A program made the position numbers and the translations under genes. This document shows positions 27,959-36,078 of a stretch of DNA of 39,503 nucleotides, piece after piece (position 1 is the stretch's first letter; each line of letters begins with the position of its first letter). Below the pieces are notes generated by a model that did no database searches, was not told the origin of the DNA, and saw nothing but the letters and a program-made list of their open reading frames with translations. Source of the stretch: Crickella sp963642455 (GTDB lineage Bacteria > Bacillota > Clostridia > Peptostreptococcales > Anaerovoracaceae); contig CAVIGM010000006.1 of NCBI GenBank assembly GCA_963642455.1, forward strand, positions 1 to 39,503, given 5' to 3'.

Positions 27959-29704
27959 ATGGCTAAAGAGAAAATCGACTTTAATAATAAGGAAATAAGA
28001 GACGCTTACAGACATACTACATCACATATTCTGGCTCAGGCTATCAAGCATATTTGGCCTGAAGCTAAGCTCGCGATTGGTCCATCAATCGAGAACGGCT
28101 TTTATTATGATATAGATTTGGATTATAAGATTACCGATCAGGACCTTCTCAAGATCATGAAGGAAATGAAGAAGATTACTTCTGCAAATTATCCGCTTGA
28201 GAGATTTGAGCTTCCAAGAGAAGAGGCAATCGCTTACATGACAGAGAAGGGCGAAGACTATAAGGTTGAGCTTATCAACGATCTTCCTGAGGATGCGGTA
28301 ATTTCCTTCTATCGTCAGGGTGATTTCACTGACCTTTGTGCAGGACCTCACGTAGAATCCACAGGAGTTATCAAGGCATTCAAGCTGACAAGTGTTGCCG
28401 GCGCATATTGGAGAGGCGATTCCGACAGAAAGATGCTCCAGAGAATTTACGGAACTTCCTTCCCAAGCCAGGCAGAGCTTGACGAATATATCAACAAGAT
28501 TGAAGAAGCTAAGAAGAGAGACCACCGCAAGATCGGCAAGGAAATGGATCTCTTTATGCTGACAGAAGAGGGCCCAGGCTTCCCATTCTTCCTTCCAAAG
28601 GGAATGATTATTCGTAACGAGCTTGAGAGCTTCTGGAAGGCAGAGCATTACAAGAGAGGCTATGAGGAGATCAGAACTCCGCTTATCTTGAACGAGCAGC
28701 TCTGGAGAACTTCAGGACACTGGGATCACTACAAGGACAATATGTACTTCACAAAGATTGACGATGAAGATTATGCTATTAAGCCTATGAATTGCCCAGG
28801 TTCAATCCTTGCTTTCAAGAGAAAAATGTGGTCATATAGAGAGCTTCCTGTAAGATACGCAGAGCTTGGACAGTGCCACAGACACGAGCTGTCGGGCGCA
28901 CTCCATGGACTCATGAGAGTAAGAACTTTTGTACAGGACGATGCTCATATCTTCATGACTATCGACCAGACAAGAGAAGAGGTAACTAAGGTTATCAAGC
29001 TCTATGATGATATTTATAAGATGTTCGGCCTCACATATCATATTGAACTTTCGACAAGACCAGAGGATTCAATGGGTTCAATAGAGGACTGGAACGCTTG
29101 CGAGAAGGCACTTGCAGAGGCTATCGAAGAGATTGGAATTCCTTATGTAATCAACGAAGGCGACGGAGCTTTCTACGGCCCTAAGATTGACTTCCATCTT
29201 GAGGATTCACTTGGAAGAACATGGCAGTGCGGAACTATTCAGCTCGATATGCAGATGCCACAGAGATTCGATGTAACATATATCGGATCAGACGGCGAGA
29301 AGCACAGACCTCTCATGATTCACAGAGCATGTCTTGGCTCAGTAGAAAGATTTATCGGTATTCTCATTGAGAACTTTGCCGGCAAATTCCCACTCTGGCT
29401 TGCACCTGTTCAGGTTAAGCTCTGCACAGTAACAGAGGCAAATGCTGATTTCGCTAAGGAAGTTGCTGCTAAATGTCAGGCTGCAGGTCTTCGAGTTGAG
29501 CTCGACATCAGAAACGAGAAGATCGGATACAAGATCAGAGAGGCTCGTAATGCAAGAGATTCATATATTTGCGTAATCGGAGAGCAGGAGGCTACTGATA
29601 ATACTCTGTCAGTAAGATCTTCAAAGGTCGGCGATCTTGGCACTATGTCAGTTGATGATTTCATCGAGAAATTAGTTGCCGAGGTTGAATCTAAGGCACT
29701 GTAG
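27959..29704 (+). CDS. thrS: Threonyl-tRNA synthetase lacking the N-terminal TGS domain
   Basis: This 581-residue class II synthetase charges tRNA-Thr. It begins almost directly with the editing domain (HxxxH at His19/His23 and CAGPH at Cys127-His131). The catalytic core follows with Cys279 in MNCPGS and RHELSGALHGLMRVR, then a C-terminal anticodon-binding domain (about 480-581). The usual N-terminal TGS domain of about 60 residues is missing. The ribosome site AAAGGAG lies at 27945-27951 and no in-frame upstream extension has a better start, so the short form looks genuine. Confidence 0.95.
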   Translation: MAKEKIDFNNKEIRDAYRHTTSHILAQAIKHIWPEAKLAIGPSIENGFYYDIDLDYKITDQDLLKIMKEMKKITSANYPLERFELPREEAIAYMTEKGEDYKVELINDLPEDAVISFYRQGDFTDLCAGPHVESTGVIKAFKLTSVAGAYWRGDSDRKMLQRIYGTSFPSQAELDEYINKIEEAKKRDHRKIGKEMDLFMLTEEGPGFPFFLPKGMIIRNELESFWKAEHYKRGYEEIRTPLILNEQLWRTSGHWDHYKDNMYFTKIDDEDYAIKPMNCPGSILAFKRKMWSYRELPVRYAELGQCHRHELSGALHGLMRVRTFVQDDAHIFMTIDQTREEVTKVIKLYDDIYKMFGLTYHIELSTRPEDSMGSIEDWNACEKALAEAIEEIGIPYVINEGDGAFYGPKIDFHLEDSLGRTWQCGTIQLDMQMPQRFDVTYIGSDGEKHRPLMIHRACLGSVERFIGILIENFAGKFPLWLAPVQVKLCTVTEANADFAKEVAAKCQAAGLRVELDIRNEKIGYKIREARNARDSYICVIGEQEATDNTLSVRSSKVGDLGTMSVDDFIEKLVAEVESKAL

Positions 29705-29755
29705 TAGCTTGCATGCCGAACAGCAAATATATCAAACTGTAGCAAGGAGTAGATT

Positions 29756-30460
29756 ATGAGTGTTAAGTATAAAAGAGTGTTGATTAAGCTAAGCGGCGAG
29801 GCGCTTGCAGGAGACGACAAATTCGGAGTTAACCCTGATATGTCGCACAAGACTGCTTTGCAGATTAAAGAAATCGTAGACCAAGGCGTGCAGGTCGGCA
29901 TCGTATGCGGAGGCGGTAATTTCTTCAGAGGAAGAACAGGCGAGAATATCGACCGCCCTACAGCTGACTATATGGGAATGCTTGCAACGGTTATGAACGC
30001 TCTGGCTCTACAGGATGCTCTTTTGTCGGTAGGCTGCGAGGCAAAGGTCATGACCGCCATCGAAATTCGTGATATGGCAGAAGGCTATGCAAGGCGCAAG
30101 GCTCTTGATTATCTGAACGAAGGAAAGGTTGTAATCTTCGGCGGCGGAACGGGAAGTCCGTTCTTTACAACAGATACGACAGCGGCTCTTCGTGCAGCAG
30201 AGATAGGAGCAGATGTGCTGCTTCTTGCAAAGAATGTAGATGCGGTATATTCGGCGGATCCTAACGTTGATCCTAAGGCAGTTAAATACGATGAGCTGAC
30301 TTATATGGACATAATCGAGAAGGACTTGAAGGTTATGGACCTCACAGCCGCAACACTTTGCAAGGACACAGGCACAAGAATATATGTTTTTGCACTTGCG
30401 AAGGAAGGCAATCTGATGAGAGTCGTAAATGGAGAGAACGTCGGAACCTTGATTAAATAA
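29756..30460 (+). CDS. pyrH: UMP kinase
   Basis: This is a 234-residue bacterial UMP kinase of the amino-acid kinase fold, with LIKLSGEALAG (about 9-19), CGGGNFFRG (about 51-59) and the nucleotide-binding GGGTGSPFFTTDT segment (about 130-142). It makes UDP from UMP and is usually regulated by GTP and UTP. The ribosome site is AAGGAG at 29743-29748. It heads the conserved pyrH-frr-uppS-cdsA-dxr block. Confidence 0.97.
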   Translation: MSVKYKRVLIKLSGEALAGDDKFGVNPDMSHKTALQIKEIVDQGVQVGIVCGGGNFFRGRTGENIDRPTADYMGMLATVMNALALQDALLSVGCEAKVMTAIEIRDMAEGYARRKALDYLNEGKVVIFGGGTGSPFFTTDTTAALRAAEIGADVLLLAKNVDAVYSADPNVDPKAVKYDELTYMDIIEKDLKVMDLTAATLCKDTGTRIYVFALAKEGNLMRVVNGENVGTLIK

Positions 30461-30523
30461 ACATTAAATCGCACTTATATATAATTCAATTAAATTATTC
30501 ATTCAAGTATTAAGGAGGAAACC

Positions 30524-31072
30524 ATGTCAAAGAAATCCCTCGATGAGAGAATTGAGAAGACCTGCGAGGTTCTGAAGGAGAATCTCAATACCGTAAGAGC
30601 TGGCAGAGCTAATCCTGCGCTGCTCGATAAGGTAAATGTTGAGTACTATGGCACAGCTACACCACTTAAGGCTCTGGCTAATATCTCTGTACCAGATCCA
30701 AGAACACTTCTTGTAACACCTTTTGATCCAAGCGCAATCGGAGATATCGAGAAGGGAATAAATATCGCTAATATCGGCATCAATCCGACAAATGACGGAA
30801 AGAATATCAGACTTGTTATTCCACAGCTTACTGAGGAGAGACGTAAGGAACTTCAGAAGGTTGTTAAGAAGCACGGAGAAGATGCAAAGGTAGCTATTCG
30901 TAACCTGAGAAGAGAGATAAATGAAGACCTCAAGAAGCAGGAGAAGGACGGAGAGATTACTGAAGACGATATGAAGAAGGCTCTCGATGATACTCAGAAG
31001 GCTATCGACAAGGCAATTAAGAATATTGACGATATTGTCGTAGTAAAGAACAAGGAAATCATGGAAGTATAG
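30524..31072 (+). CDS. frr: Ribosome recycling factor
   Basis: This 182-residue RRF has the tRNA-mimic helical domain and the motif TVRAGRANPALLDKVNVEYYG (about 24-44) with LANISVPDPRTLLVTPFD. It splits post-termination ribosomes together with EF-G. A TATAAT (30480-30485) in the 63-base pyrH-frr spacer has no matching -35 box. The ribosome site is AAGGAGG at 30511-30517. Confidence 0.97.
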   Translation: MSKKSLDERIEKTCEVLKENLNTVRAGRANPALLDKVNVEYYGTATPLKALANISVPDPRTLLVTPFDPSAIGDIEKGINIANIGINPTNDGKNIRLVIPQLTEERRKELQKVVKKHGEDAKVAIRNLRREINEDLKKQEKDGEITEDDMKKALDDTQKAIDKAIKNIDDIVVVKNKEIMEV

Positions 31073-31102
31073 AAGTATCATGTAAGTATAAATGGCATTA
31101 GC

Positions 31103-31122
31103 GCGTGGCTTTGAAGTCACGC
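31103..31122 (+). other. Small hairpin between frr and uppS
   Basis: GCGTGGC (31103-31109) and GTCACGC (31116-31122) form a seven-pair stem with one G-T wobble and the loop TTTGAA. There is no T-run, so it is more likely an RNA stability element than a terminator. Confidence 0.35.
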
Positions 31123-31144
31123 CTTGCTATATATGGAGTAAATT

Positions 31145-31882
31145 ATGTCTGAATTATTAAATGTACCTACGCATGTCGGAATAATCATGGATGGCAACGG
31201 AAGATGGGCTAAGGCTCATGGCGTGCCAAGAGTGATGGGGCATAATGCCGGAATGCAATCCATGAAGCAGATTGTAACCGCGACATCTAAGCTTGGAATT
31301 AAATATCTTACGGTCTATGCTTTTTCGACGGAGAATTGGAAGAGAAGCGCCCAAGAGGTTAACGGAATTTTCAAGCTGATTGTTAAATATGTTAAATCAG
31401 AGCTTGACGAATTAAACGAGAACAACGTGCATATCAATATAATGGGCGAATACGATATGCTCCCTAAGGACTCCGTTGATTCAATAAATAAGCTTCTTGC
31501 ATCGACTGCAAATAACGACGGACTCGTATTTAATATTGCTCTGAATTACGGCGGAAGAGACGAGATTGTCAAATCTGTTAGAGAACTTGTGGCTGCCAAG
31601 ATAGAGGCGGGCGAGGATCCTGCGGATATCACAGAAGACGACATCGGCAGCTATTTATATTCAGGAGCTAAGCATCTTGATATTCCGGACCCTGATCTTA
31701 TTATCCGAACAAGTGGCGAGGAGAGAACCTCGAATTTTCTTGTATGGCAGGGCGCATACAGCGAGCTGATGTTCACTGACACCTTGTGGCCCGATTTCAC
31801 ACCGGAAGAATATGCCAAGTTGATAGAGCAATATACACATAGAAAAAGACGCTTCGGCGGAAGAGAAGAGGAAGATAAATAA
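31145..31882 (+). CDS. uppS: Isoprenyl transferase (undecaprenyl diphosphate synthase)
   Basis: This 245-residue cis-prenyltransferase has the MDGNGRWA motif with catalytic Asp16, AFSTENWKRS (about 58-67), and the C-terminal RTSGEERTSNFLVWQGAYSE substrate region. It makes the C55 lipid carrier for peptidoglycan from products of the Dxr/IspG pathway encoded downstream. ATATGGAG (31132-31139) is the ribosome site. The stop shares one base with the cdsA start (TAATG). Confidence 0.96.
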   Translation: MSELLNVPTHVGIIMDGNGRWAKAHGVPRVMGHNAGMQSMKQIVTATSKLGIKYLTVYAFSTENWKRSAQEVNGIFKLIVKYVKSELDELNENNVHINIMGEYDMLPKDSVDSINKLLASTANNDGLVFNIALNYGGRDEIVKSVRELVAAKIEAGEDPADITEDDIGSYLYSGAKHLDIPDPDLIIRTSGEERTSNFLVWQGAYSELMFTDTLWPDFTPEEYAKLIEQYTHRKRRFGGREEEDK

Positions 31883-32703
31883 TGAAGACAAGAGTGATAG
31901 CAGGATTATGCATGGCGCCGCTGCTTCTGGTGCTGTATGTGGGCTCATATCCTTTGATTGCGATTGCAGCTTGCATTGCATTTATTGGAGTTAGAGAATT
32001 CTATGATGGCTTCGAGGCTCTCGGAGTTAAGCCAGGAAAGAAGCTCGCTTATGTGCTTATTTCGCTTCTTTATATCGGACACCTTTGCTTCGTGTTCACA
32101 GATAGTGAAGCGCTACTCATATATTGGGCGATTATTTGGCTTATTATTGCGCTTGCAGCTTCGCTTATGTATGGCTGGAAGATAAATGAGAGAGGCCCTT
32201 ACGATGCAGTCTGCACGGCGATCGGACTTTGCTATGTGGTATTTTTCTCGTACTTCATCGTTCTGATTGATGCCAAGCTGCACTATATGGTATGGATAGT
32301 AGTTCTTGCATCCTTCGGCTCAGACATAATGGCTTATTTCACAGGCTATCTTATTGGAAAACACAAGCTTGCGCCTGTTCTCAGCCCTAAGAAAACAATA
32401 GAAGGTGCAATCGGCGGTCTTGTCGGAGCAGGTATCATCTGCGCAATCTTCGGCGGAATCATTCACGGCTTCGGCTTTGTAGTATTGCTTAAATTCTTCG
32501 TTGTTGGCGCTGTTTGCGGAGGAGTCTCGCAGTGCGGAGACCTTACAGCATCGGCCTTTAAGCGCAAGATGGGAATCAAGGACTACGGCAATCTGATTCC
32601 GGGACATGGCGGCATTATGGACAGATTCGATAGCGTAATTTTTACTGCACCATTTGTCTACATATTTGTCATCATACTTTCACACTTTCAAGGGATACTT
32701 TAG
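31882..32703 (+). CDS. cdsA: Phosphatidate cytidylyltransferase
   Basis: This is a 273-residue polytopic membrane enzyme with about eight helices. It has the CDP-alcohol signature in the order SDIMAYFTG, SPKKTIEGAIGG (about 171-182), then SQCGDLTASAFKRKMGIKDYGNLIPGHGG-MDRFDS near the C-terminus (CdsA signature). It makes CDP-diacylglycerol for phospholipid synthesis. It is translationally coupled to uppS through a TAATG overlap. Confidence 0.96.
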   Translation: MKTRVIAGLCMAPLLLVLYVGSYPLIAIAACIAFIGVREFYDGFEALGVKPGKKLAYVLISLLYIGHLCFVFTDSEALLIYWAIIWLIIALAASLMYGWKINERGPYDAVCTAIGLCYVVFFSYFIVLIDAKLHYMVWIVVLASFGSDIMAYFTGYLIGKHKLAPVLSPKKTIEGAIGGLVGAGIICAIFGGIIHGFGFVVLLKFFVVGAVCGGVSQCGDLTASAFKRKMGIKDYGNLIPGHGGIMDRFDSVIFTAPFVYIFVIILSHFQGIL

Positions 32704-32717
32704 ATTGTGAGTTGACT

Positions 32718-33860
32718 ATGAAGAGAATACTTATACTTGGGAGCACCGGTTCAATCGGAACGCAGGCTCTCGATATTATCAGAGATAATCCAGACAAATT
32801 CAAAGCTGTCGGCCTTACTTGCAAAAGTAGGGTGGACAGTCTTGTTGTTCAGATAAAAGAATTCAATCCCGAGGCAGTATGCGTCGGAAACGAGGAGTCC
32901 GCAAAGAGAATCAAGGCAGAATTTCCGGATTTGGATGTCTATTATGGCGAGGCGGGACTTGTCGAGATTGCAAAGATGAACTGCGACCTTGTTCTCAGCT
33001 CTCTTATGGGAATAAGCGGCCTTATGCCAACATATACCGCAATAGCAAATGGCAGAGATATTGCCCTTGCAAATAAGGAGACACTTGTCACAGGCGGCAA
33101 GCTGGTAACTTCTCTTTGCAAGGAGAAAGGCATCAAGCTCCTTCCTGTCGACAGCGAACACTCGGCGATTTTCCAATGTCTTGAAGGCAATCGTAATCAG
33201 AGAATCAAGAGGATACTTCTTACAGCATCAGGCGGGCCTTTCCGCGGAAGAAGCCTCGCAGAGCTTAAGAATGTAAGCGTCGAGCAGGCTCTTAAGCATC
33301 CTAAGTGGTCAATGGGAGCAAAGATAACTATTGATTCTGCAAGCATGATGAACAAGGGCCTCGAAGTAATAGAGGCTAAATGGCTCTTTGATGTGGACCC
33401 TGAGCAAATAGAGATACTTGTTCATCCGCAGAGCATCGTTCATTCCATGGTGGAATTTTGCGATACCTCCATAATTGCACAGCTTGGGCTACCTGATATG
33501 AGAATCCCGATTAGCTATGCCTTCAATTATCCAAATAGACTCGAATACAAAGGAGACAGCCTTGACTTCTTCGATGTGGCAAGCGATTTGCATTTCGAGA
33601 AGCCTAATAGAGAGGTCTTCAAGACTATCGATATGGCATATTATGTTCTGCAAGAGGGAAAGAGCTATTCTGCAGCCCTTAATGGAGCAAACGAGGAGCT
33701 TGTTGCGATGTTCCTTGAGGGGAAGATTAAATTTACCGAGATTCAAGATACTATTGCAAGGGTTCTTGATATGCATAAGCCATTCGAGCCTAAGTCTGTG
33801 TCAGATATACTCGAAATTGATACCGAAGCAAGACAGCTTGCAAGGGAGTTAGTGAGATAG
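32718..33860 (+). CDS. dxr: 1-deoxy-D-xylulose 5-phosphate reductoisomerase
   Basis: This 380-residue NADPH-dependent enzyme catalyses the second step of the MEP isoprenoid pathway. It has the nucleotide-binding GSTGSIGTQ (about 8-16), ALANKETLVTGG (about 116-127), DSEHSAIFQCLEG (about 145-157) with metal ligands, and IDSASMMNKGLEVIEA (about 205-220). ATG 32718 is preferred over the in-frame TTG 32712 because GTGAG (32707-32711) is then 6 bases upstream and the protein starts MKRILILG. It lies in the standard block with rseP and ispG. Confidence 0.96.
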   Translation: MKRILILGSTGSIGTQALDIIRDNPDKFKAVGLTCKSRVDSLVVQIKEFNPEAVCVGNEESAKRIKAEFPDLDVYYGEAGLVEIAKMNCDLVLSSLMGISGLMPTYTAIANGRDIALANKETLVTGGKLVTSLCKEKGIKLLPVDSEHSAIFQCLEGNRNQRIKRILLTASGGPFRGRSLAELKNVSVEQALKHPKWSMGAKITIDSASMMNKGLEVIEAKWLFDVDPEQIEILVHPQSIVHSMVEFCDTSIIAQLGLPDMRIPISYAFNYPNRLEYKGDSLDFFDVASDLHFEKPNREVFKTIDMAYYVLQEGKSYSAALNGANEELVAMFLEGKIKFTEIQDTIARVLDMHKPFEPKSVSDILEIDTEARQLARELVR

Positions 33861-33863
33861 AAT

Positions 33864-34871
33864 ATGTTAACAGCAATATTATTCATATTGATGATTTTTA
33901 TACTTGTAATACCGCACGAGCTTGGCCACTTAATTGTTGCCAAGCTTTGTGGTGTTCAGGTAAATGAATTTTCTGTCGGGATGGGGCCGCTGCTTTTCCA
34001 AAAGCAAAAGGGCGAGACTGTATATTCGTTCAGGCTTCTTCCGATTGGCGGCTATTGCGCTATGGAAGGAGAAGACGAGGGCGACCCTGACAATCCAAGG
34101 GCTTTTATCAACAAGAAGCCTTTGCAGAAGATAGCAATTCTTGTGGCCGGCGTAGTAATGAATGTGCTTATTGCCGTACTTATCTTCACGATTTGTATGA
34201 TGATAAGAACCGTGCCGACTAACGAAATTGCAAGCGTTCAGCCTGGCTCTGCTGCAGAAGAGGTAGGACTTTGCGAGGGGCAGAGGCTTATTAGCGTTGA
34301 CAATACCAAATCTACCGACTGGGCGGTACTAAGCGAAGCCTTTAGTCAGTATCAGGAGGGCGATATTATCGAGCTTACCGTTTCGAAGGACGGAGAGAAG
34401 CATACGTATTTTCTAACTCCTAAATATAACGAGGAGGAGCAGCGCTACATCGTCGGAATTGTAATGAAATCGACAAGAAATCCGATTGATTGCACAAGAT
34501 ATGGCGTGCGAACGGCTTGGACGATGAATGTTGCGCTCTTAGAATCCTTCAAGATGCTTTTCCAGGGGCAGGTCTCGAAGGATGATGTGGCTGGGCCTGT
34601 TGGAATTGTCAAGCTTGTTGATGACGCAAAGGATGTAGGCTTCATGAATTATATGCTCTTGCTTGGGCTTATGAGCTTGAATCTTGCAATAATAAATATT
34701 CTGCCGTTTCCGGCACTTGATGGAGGAAGGATACTATTTGTAATTATAAGAAAGCTGACAGGAAATGTTATTTCTGATAAGGTCGAGGCGATAATCCACC
34801 TTATCGGTATGGCGGCTCTCATCTTGCTTATAATTTTCCTGACCTTCAACGATATAATGAAGCTTTTCTAA
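33864..34871 (+). CDS. rseP: RseP-type site-2 membrane metalloprotease
   Basis: This 335-residue intramembrane zinc protease has HELGH (His18, Glu19, His22) in the first helix, the NKKPLQKIAILVAGVVMN segment, a PDZ domain (about 120-205) and the third zinc ligand in FPALDGGR (Asp around 287). S2P enzymes cut membrane-bound regulators or leftover signal peptides. It follows dxr by 3 bases. Confidence 0.95.
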   Translation: MLTAILFILMIFILVIPHELGHLIVAKLCGVQVNEFSVGMGPLLFQKQKGETVYSFRLLPIGGYCAMEGEDEGDPDNPRAFINKKPLQKIAILVAGVVMNVLIAVLIFTICMMIRTVPTNEIASVQPGSAAEEVGLCEGQRLISVDNTKSTDWAVLSEAFSQYQEGDIIELTVSKDGEKHTYFLTPKYNEEEQRYIVGIVMKSTRNPIDCTRYGVRTAWTMNVALLESFKMLFQGQVSKDDVAGPVGIVKLVDDAKDVGFMNYMLLLGLMSLNLAIINILPFPALDGGRILFVIIRKLTGNVISDKVEAIIHLIGMAALILLIIFLTFNDIMKLF

Positions 34872-34940
34872 TAGAACGATTTGATTCAATGATTCAATGA
34901 ACTAATGATTCAATGATTAAATATATTGCTTTGATTATCA

Positions 34941-34995
34941 ACGAATTTAGAACGAATTTAGAACGAATTTAGAACAGCTTTAGATAAGATTTAGA
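34941..34995 (+). repeat. 11-bp tandem repeats between rseP and ispG
   Basis: Three perfect copies of ACGAATTTAGA (34941, 34952, 34963) are followed by two degenerate 11-mers ending TTTAGA (34974, 34985). Upstream, GATTCAAT recurs three times (34883-34914). The 145-base spacer has no coding sign and no clear promoter. An 11-bp period is close to one DNA turn. Confidence 0.85.
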
Positions 34996-35016
34996 ACAGA
35001 TTATGCAGGTGATACG

Positions 35017-36078
35017 ATGACTAAACAAGTTAACTGCGGGGGCGTACTCATAGGTGGCGGAGCTCCCATTTCAATTCAATCAATGACTAATGTTGATACA
35101 AGAGATACTGACGCTCTTGTAAGGCAGATAGCTGAGCTTGCTGATGCGGGCTGCGATATCGTAAGAGTCGCAATTCCTGACATGCAAGCTGCAGAGTCTT
35201 TAGGAAAGGCAAAGAAGCTAACAAGAATTCCTCTTGTTGCGGATATTCACTTCGATTATAGGCTTGCCCTTGCTGCGATTGAGGCGGGCGCTGACAAGAT
35301 TAGAATTAACCCTGGCAATATCGGAAGCATAGAGAATGTCAGAAAGGTCGTAGATGCAGCTAAGTCTCGTAATATTCCAATTCGAATTGGTGTAAATTCA
35401 GGCTCCCTTGAGAAAGAAATGCTTGAGGCATACGGTGGCGTTACGGCAGAGGGCTTAGCAAGAAGCGGAGTCAATATGCTTAAGACCGTGGAGAATCTCG
35501 GCTATGACCAGCTTGTTGTCTCCATCAAATCATCCGATGTGAAGATGAATTATGATGCCCATGTTCTACTTAAGCAAATGACGGATTATCCTATACATGT
35601 TGGCATTACAGAATCAGGAACTCCTGCTAATGGCAAGCTTAAGTCAGCTATCGGAATCGGAAGCCTCCTGCTTGCCGGCATAGGAGATACGATGAGAGTA
35701 TCTCTTACTGATGATCCTGTTAACGAGGTTCATATGGCAAGACGAATTCTTGAGACAGTCGGCTTAAGGACGAAGGCAATCGAGATCGTTTCGTGTCCGA
35801 CCTGCGGAAGAACGGAAATCGACCTTATAGGGCTTGCGAATGAAGCCGAAAGAAGGCTTGAGCCTATAGCTATCGAAAGAAAGAGCAAGGGCAAAAGGCC
35901 GCTTAAGATAGCGGTTATGGGTTGTGCAGTTAACGGCCCTGGCGAATCAAGAGAAGCAGATTATGGAATCGCCGGCGGTATGGGCGAAGGCCTTGTTTTT
36001 GCACATGGAGAAATTATTAAGAAAGTACCCGAAGATAAATTGATAGACAGCTTGTTGGAGTTAGTGGCAAATGATTAA
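35017..36078 (+). CDS. ispG: 4-hydroxy-3-methylbut-2-enyl diphosphate synthase (GcpE)
   Basis: This 353-residue [4Fe-4S] enzyme catalyses the penultimate step of the MEP pathway. It has an N-terminal TIM-barrel (PISIQSMTNVDTRDTDALVRQI, ADIHFDYRLAL) and a C-terminal Fe-S domain with Cys260 and Cys263 in SCPTCGRTEID and Cys303 in MGCAVNGPGE. The length fits the short bacterial type without the plant/chlamydial insert. The ribosome site is AGGTGA at 35007-35012. It overlaps polC by 8 bases. Confidence 0.97.
   Translation: MTKQVNCGGVLIGGGAPISIQSMTNVDTRDTDALVRQIAELADAGCDIVRVAIPDMQAAESLGKAKKLTRIPLVADIHFDYRLALAAIEAGADKIRINPGNIGSIENVRKVVDAAKSRNIPIRIGVNSGSLEKEMLEAYGGVTAEGLARSGVNMLKTVENLGYDQLVVSIKSSDVKMNYDAHVLLKQMTDYPIHVGITESGTPANGKLKSAIGIGSLLLAGIGDTMRVSLTDDPVNEVHMARRILETVGLRTKAIEIVSCPTCGRTEIDLIGLANEAERRLEPIAIERKSKGKRPLKIAVMGCAVNGPGESREADYGIAGGMGEGLVFAHGEIIKKVPEDKLIDSLLELVAND

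Noticed and set aside
34941..34995. CRISPR or attachment site in the rseP-ispG spacer
   Set aside because: The 11-base units are contiguous without spacers, and no integrase or mobile gene is present.
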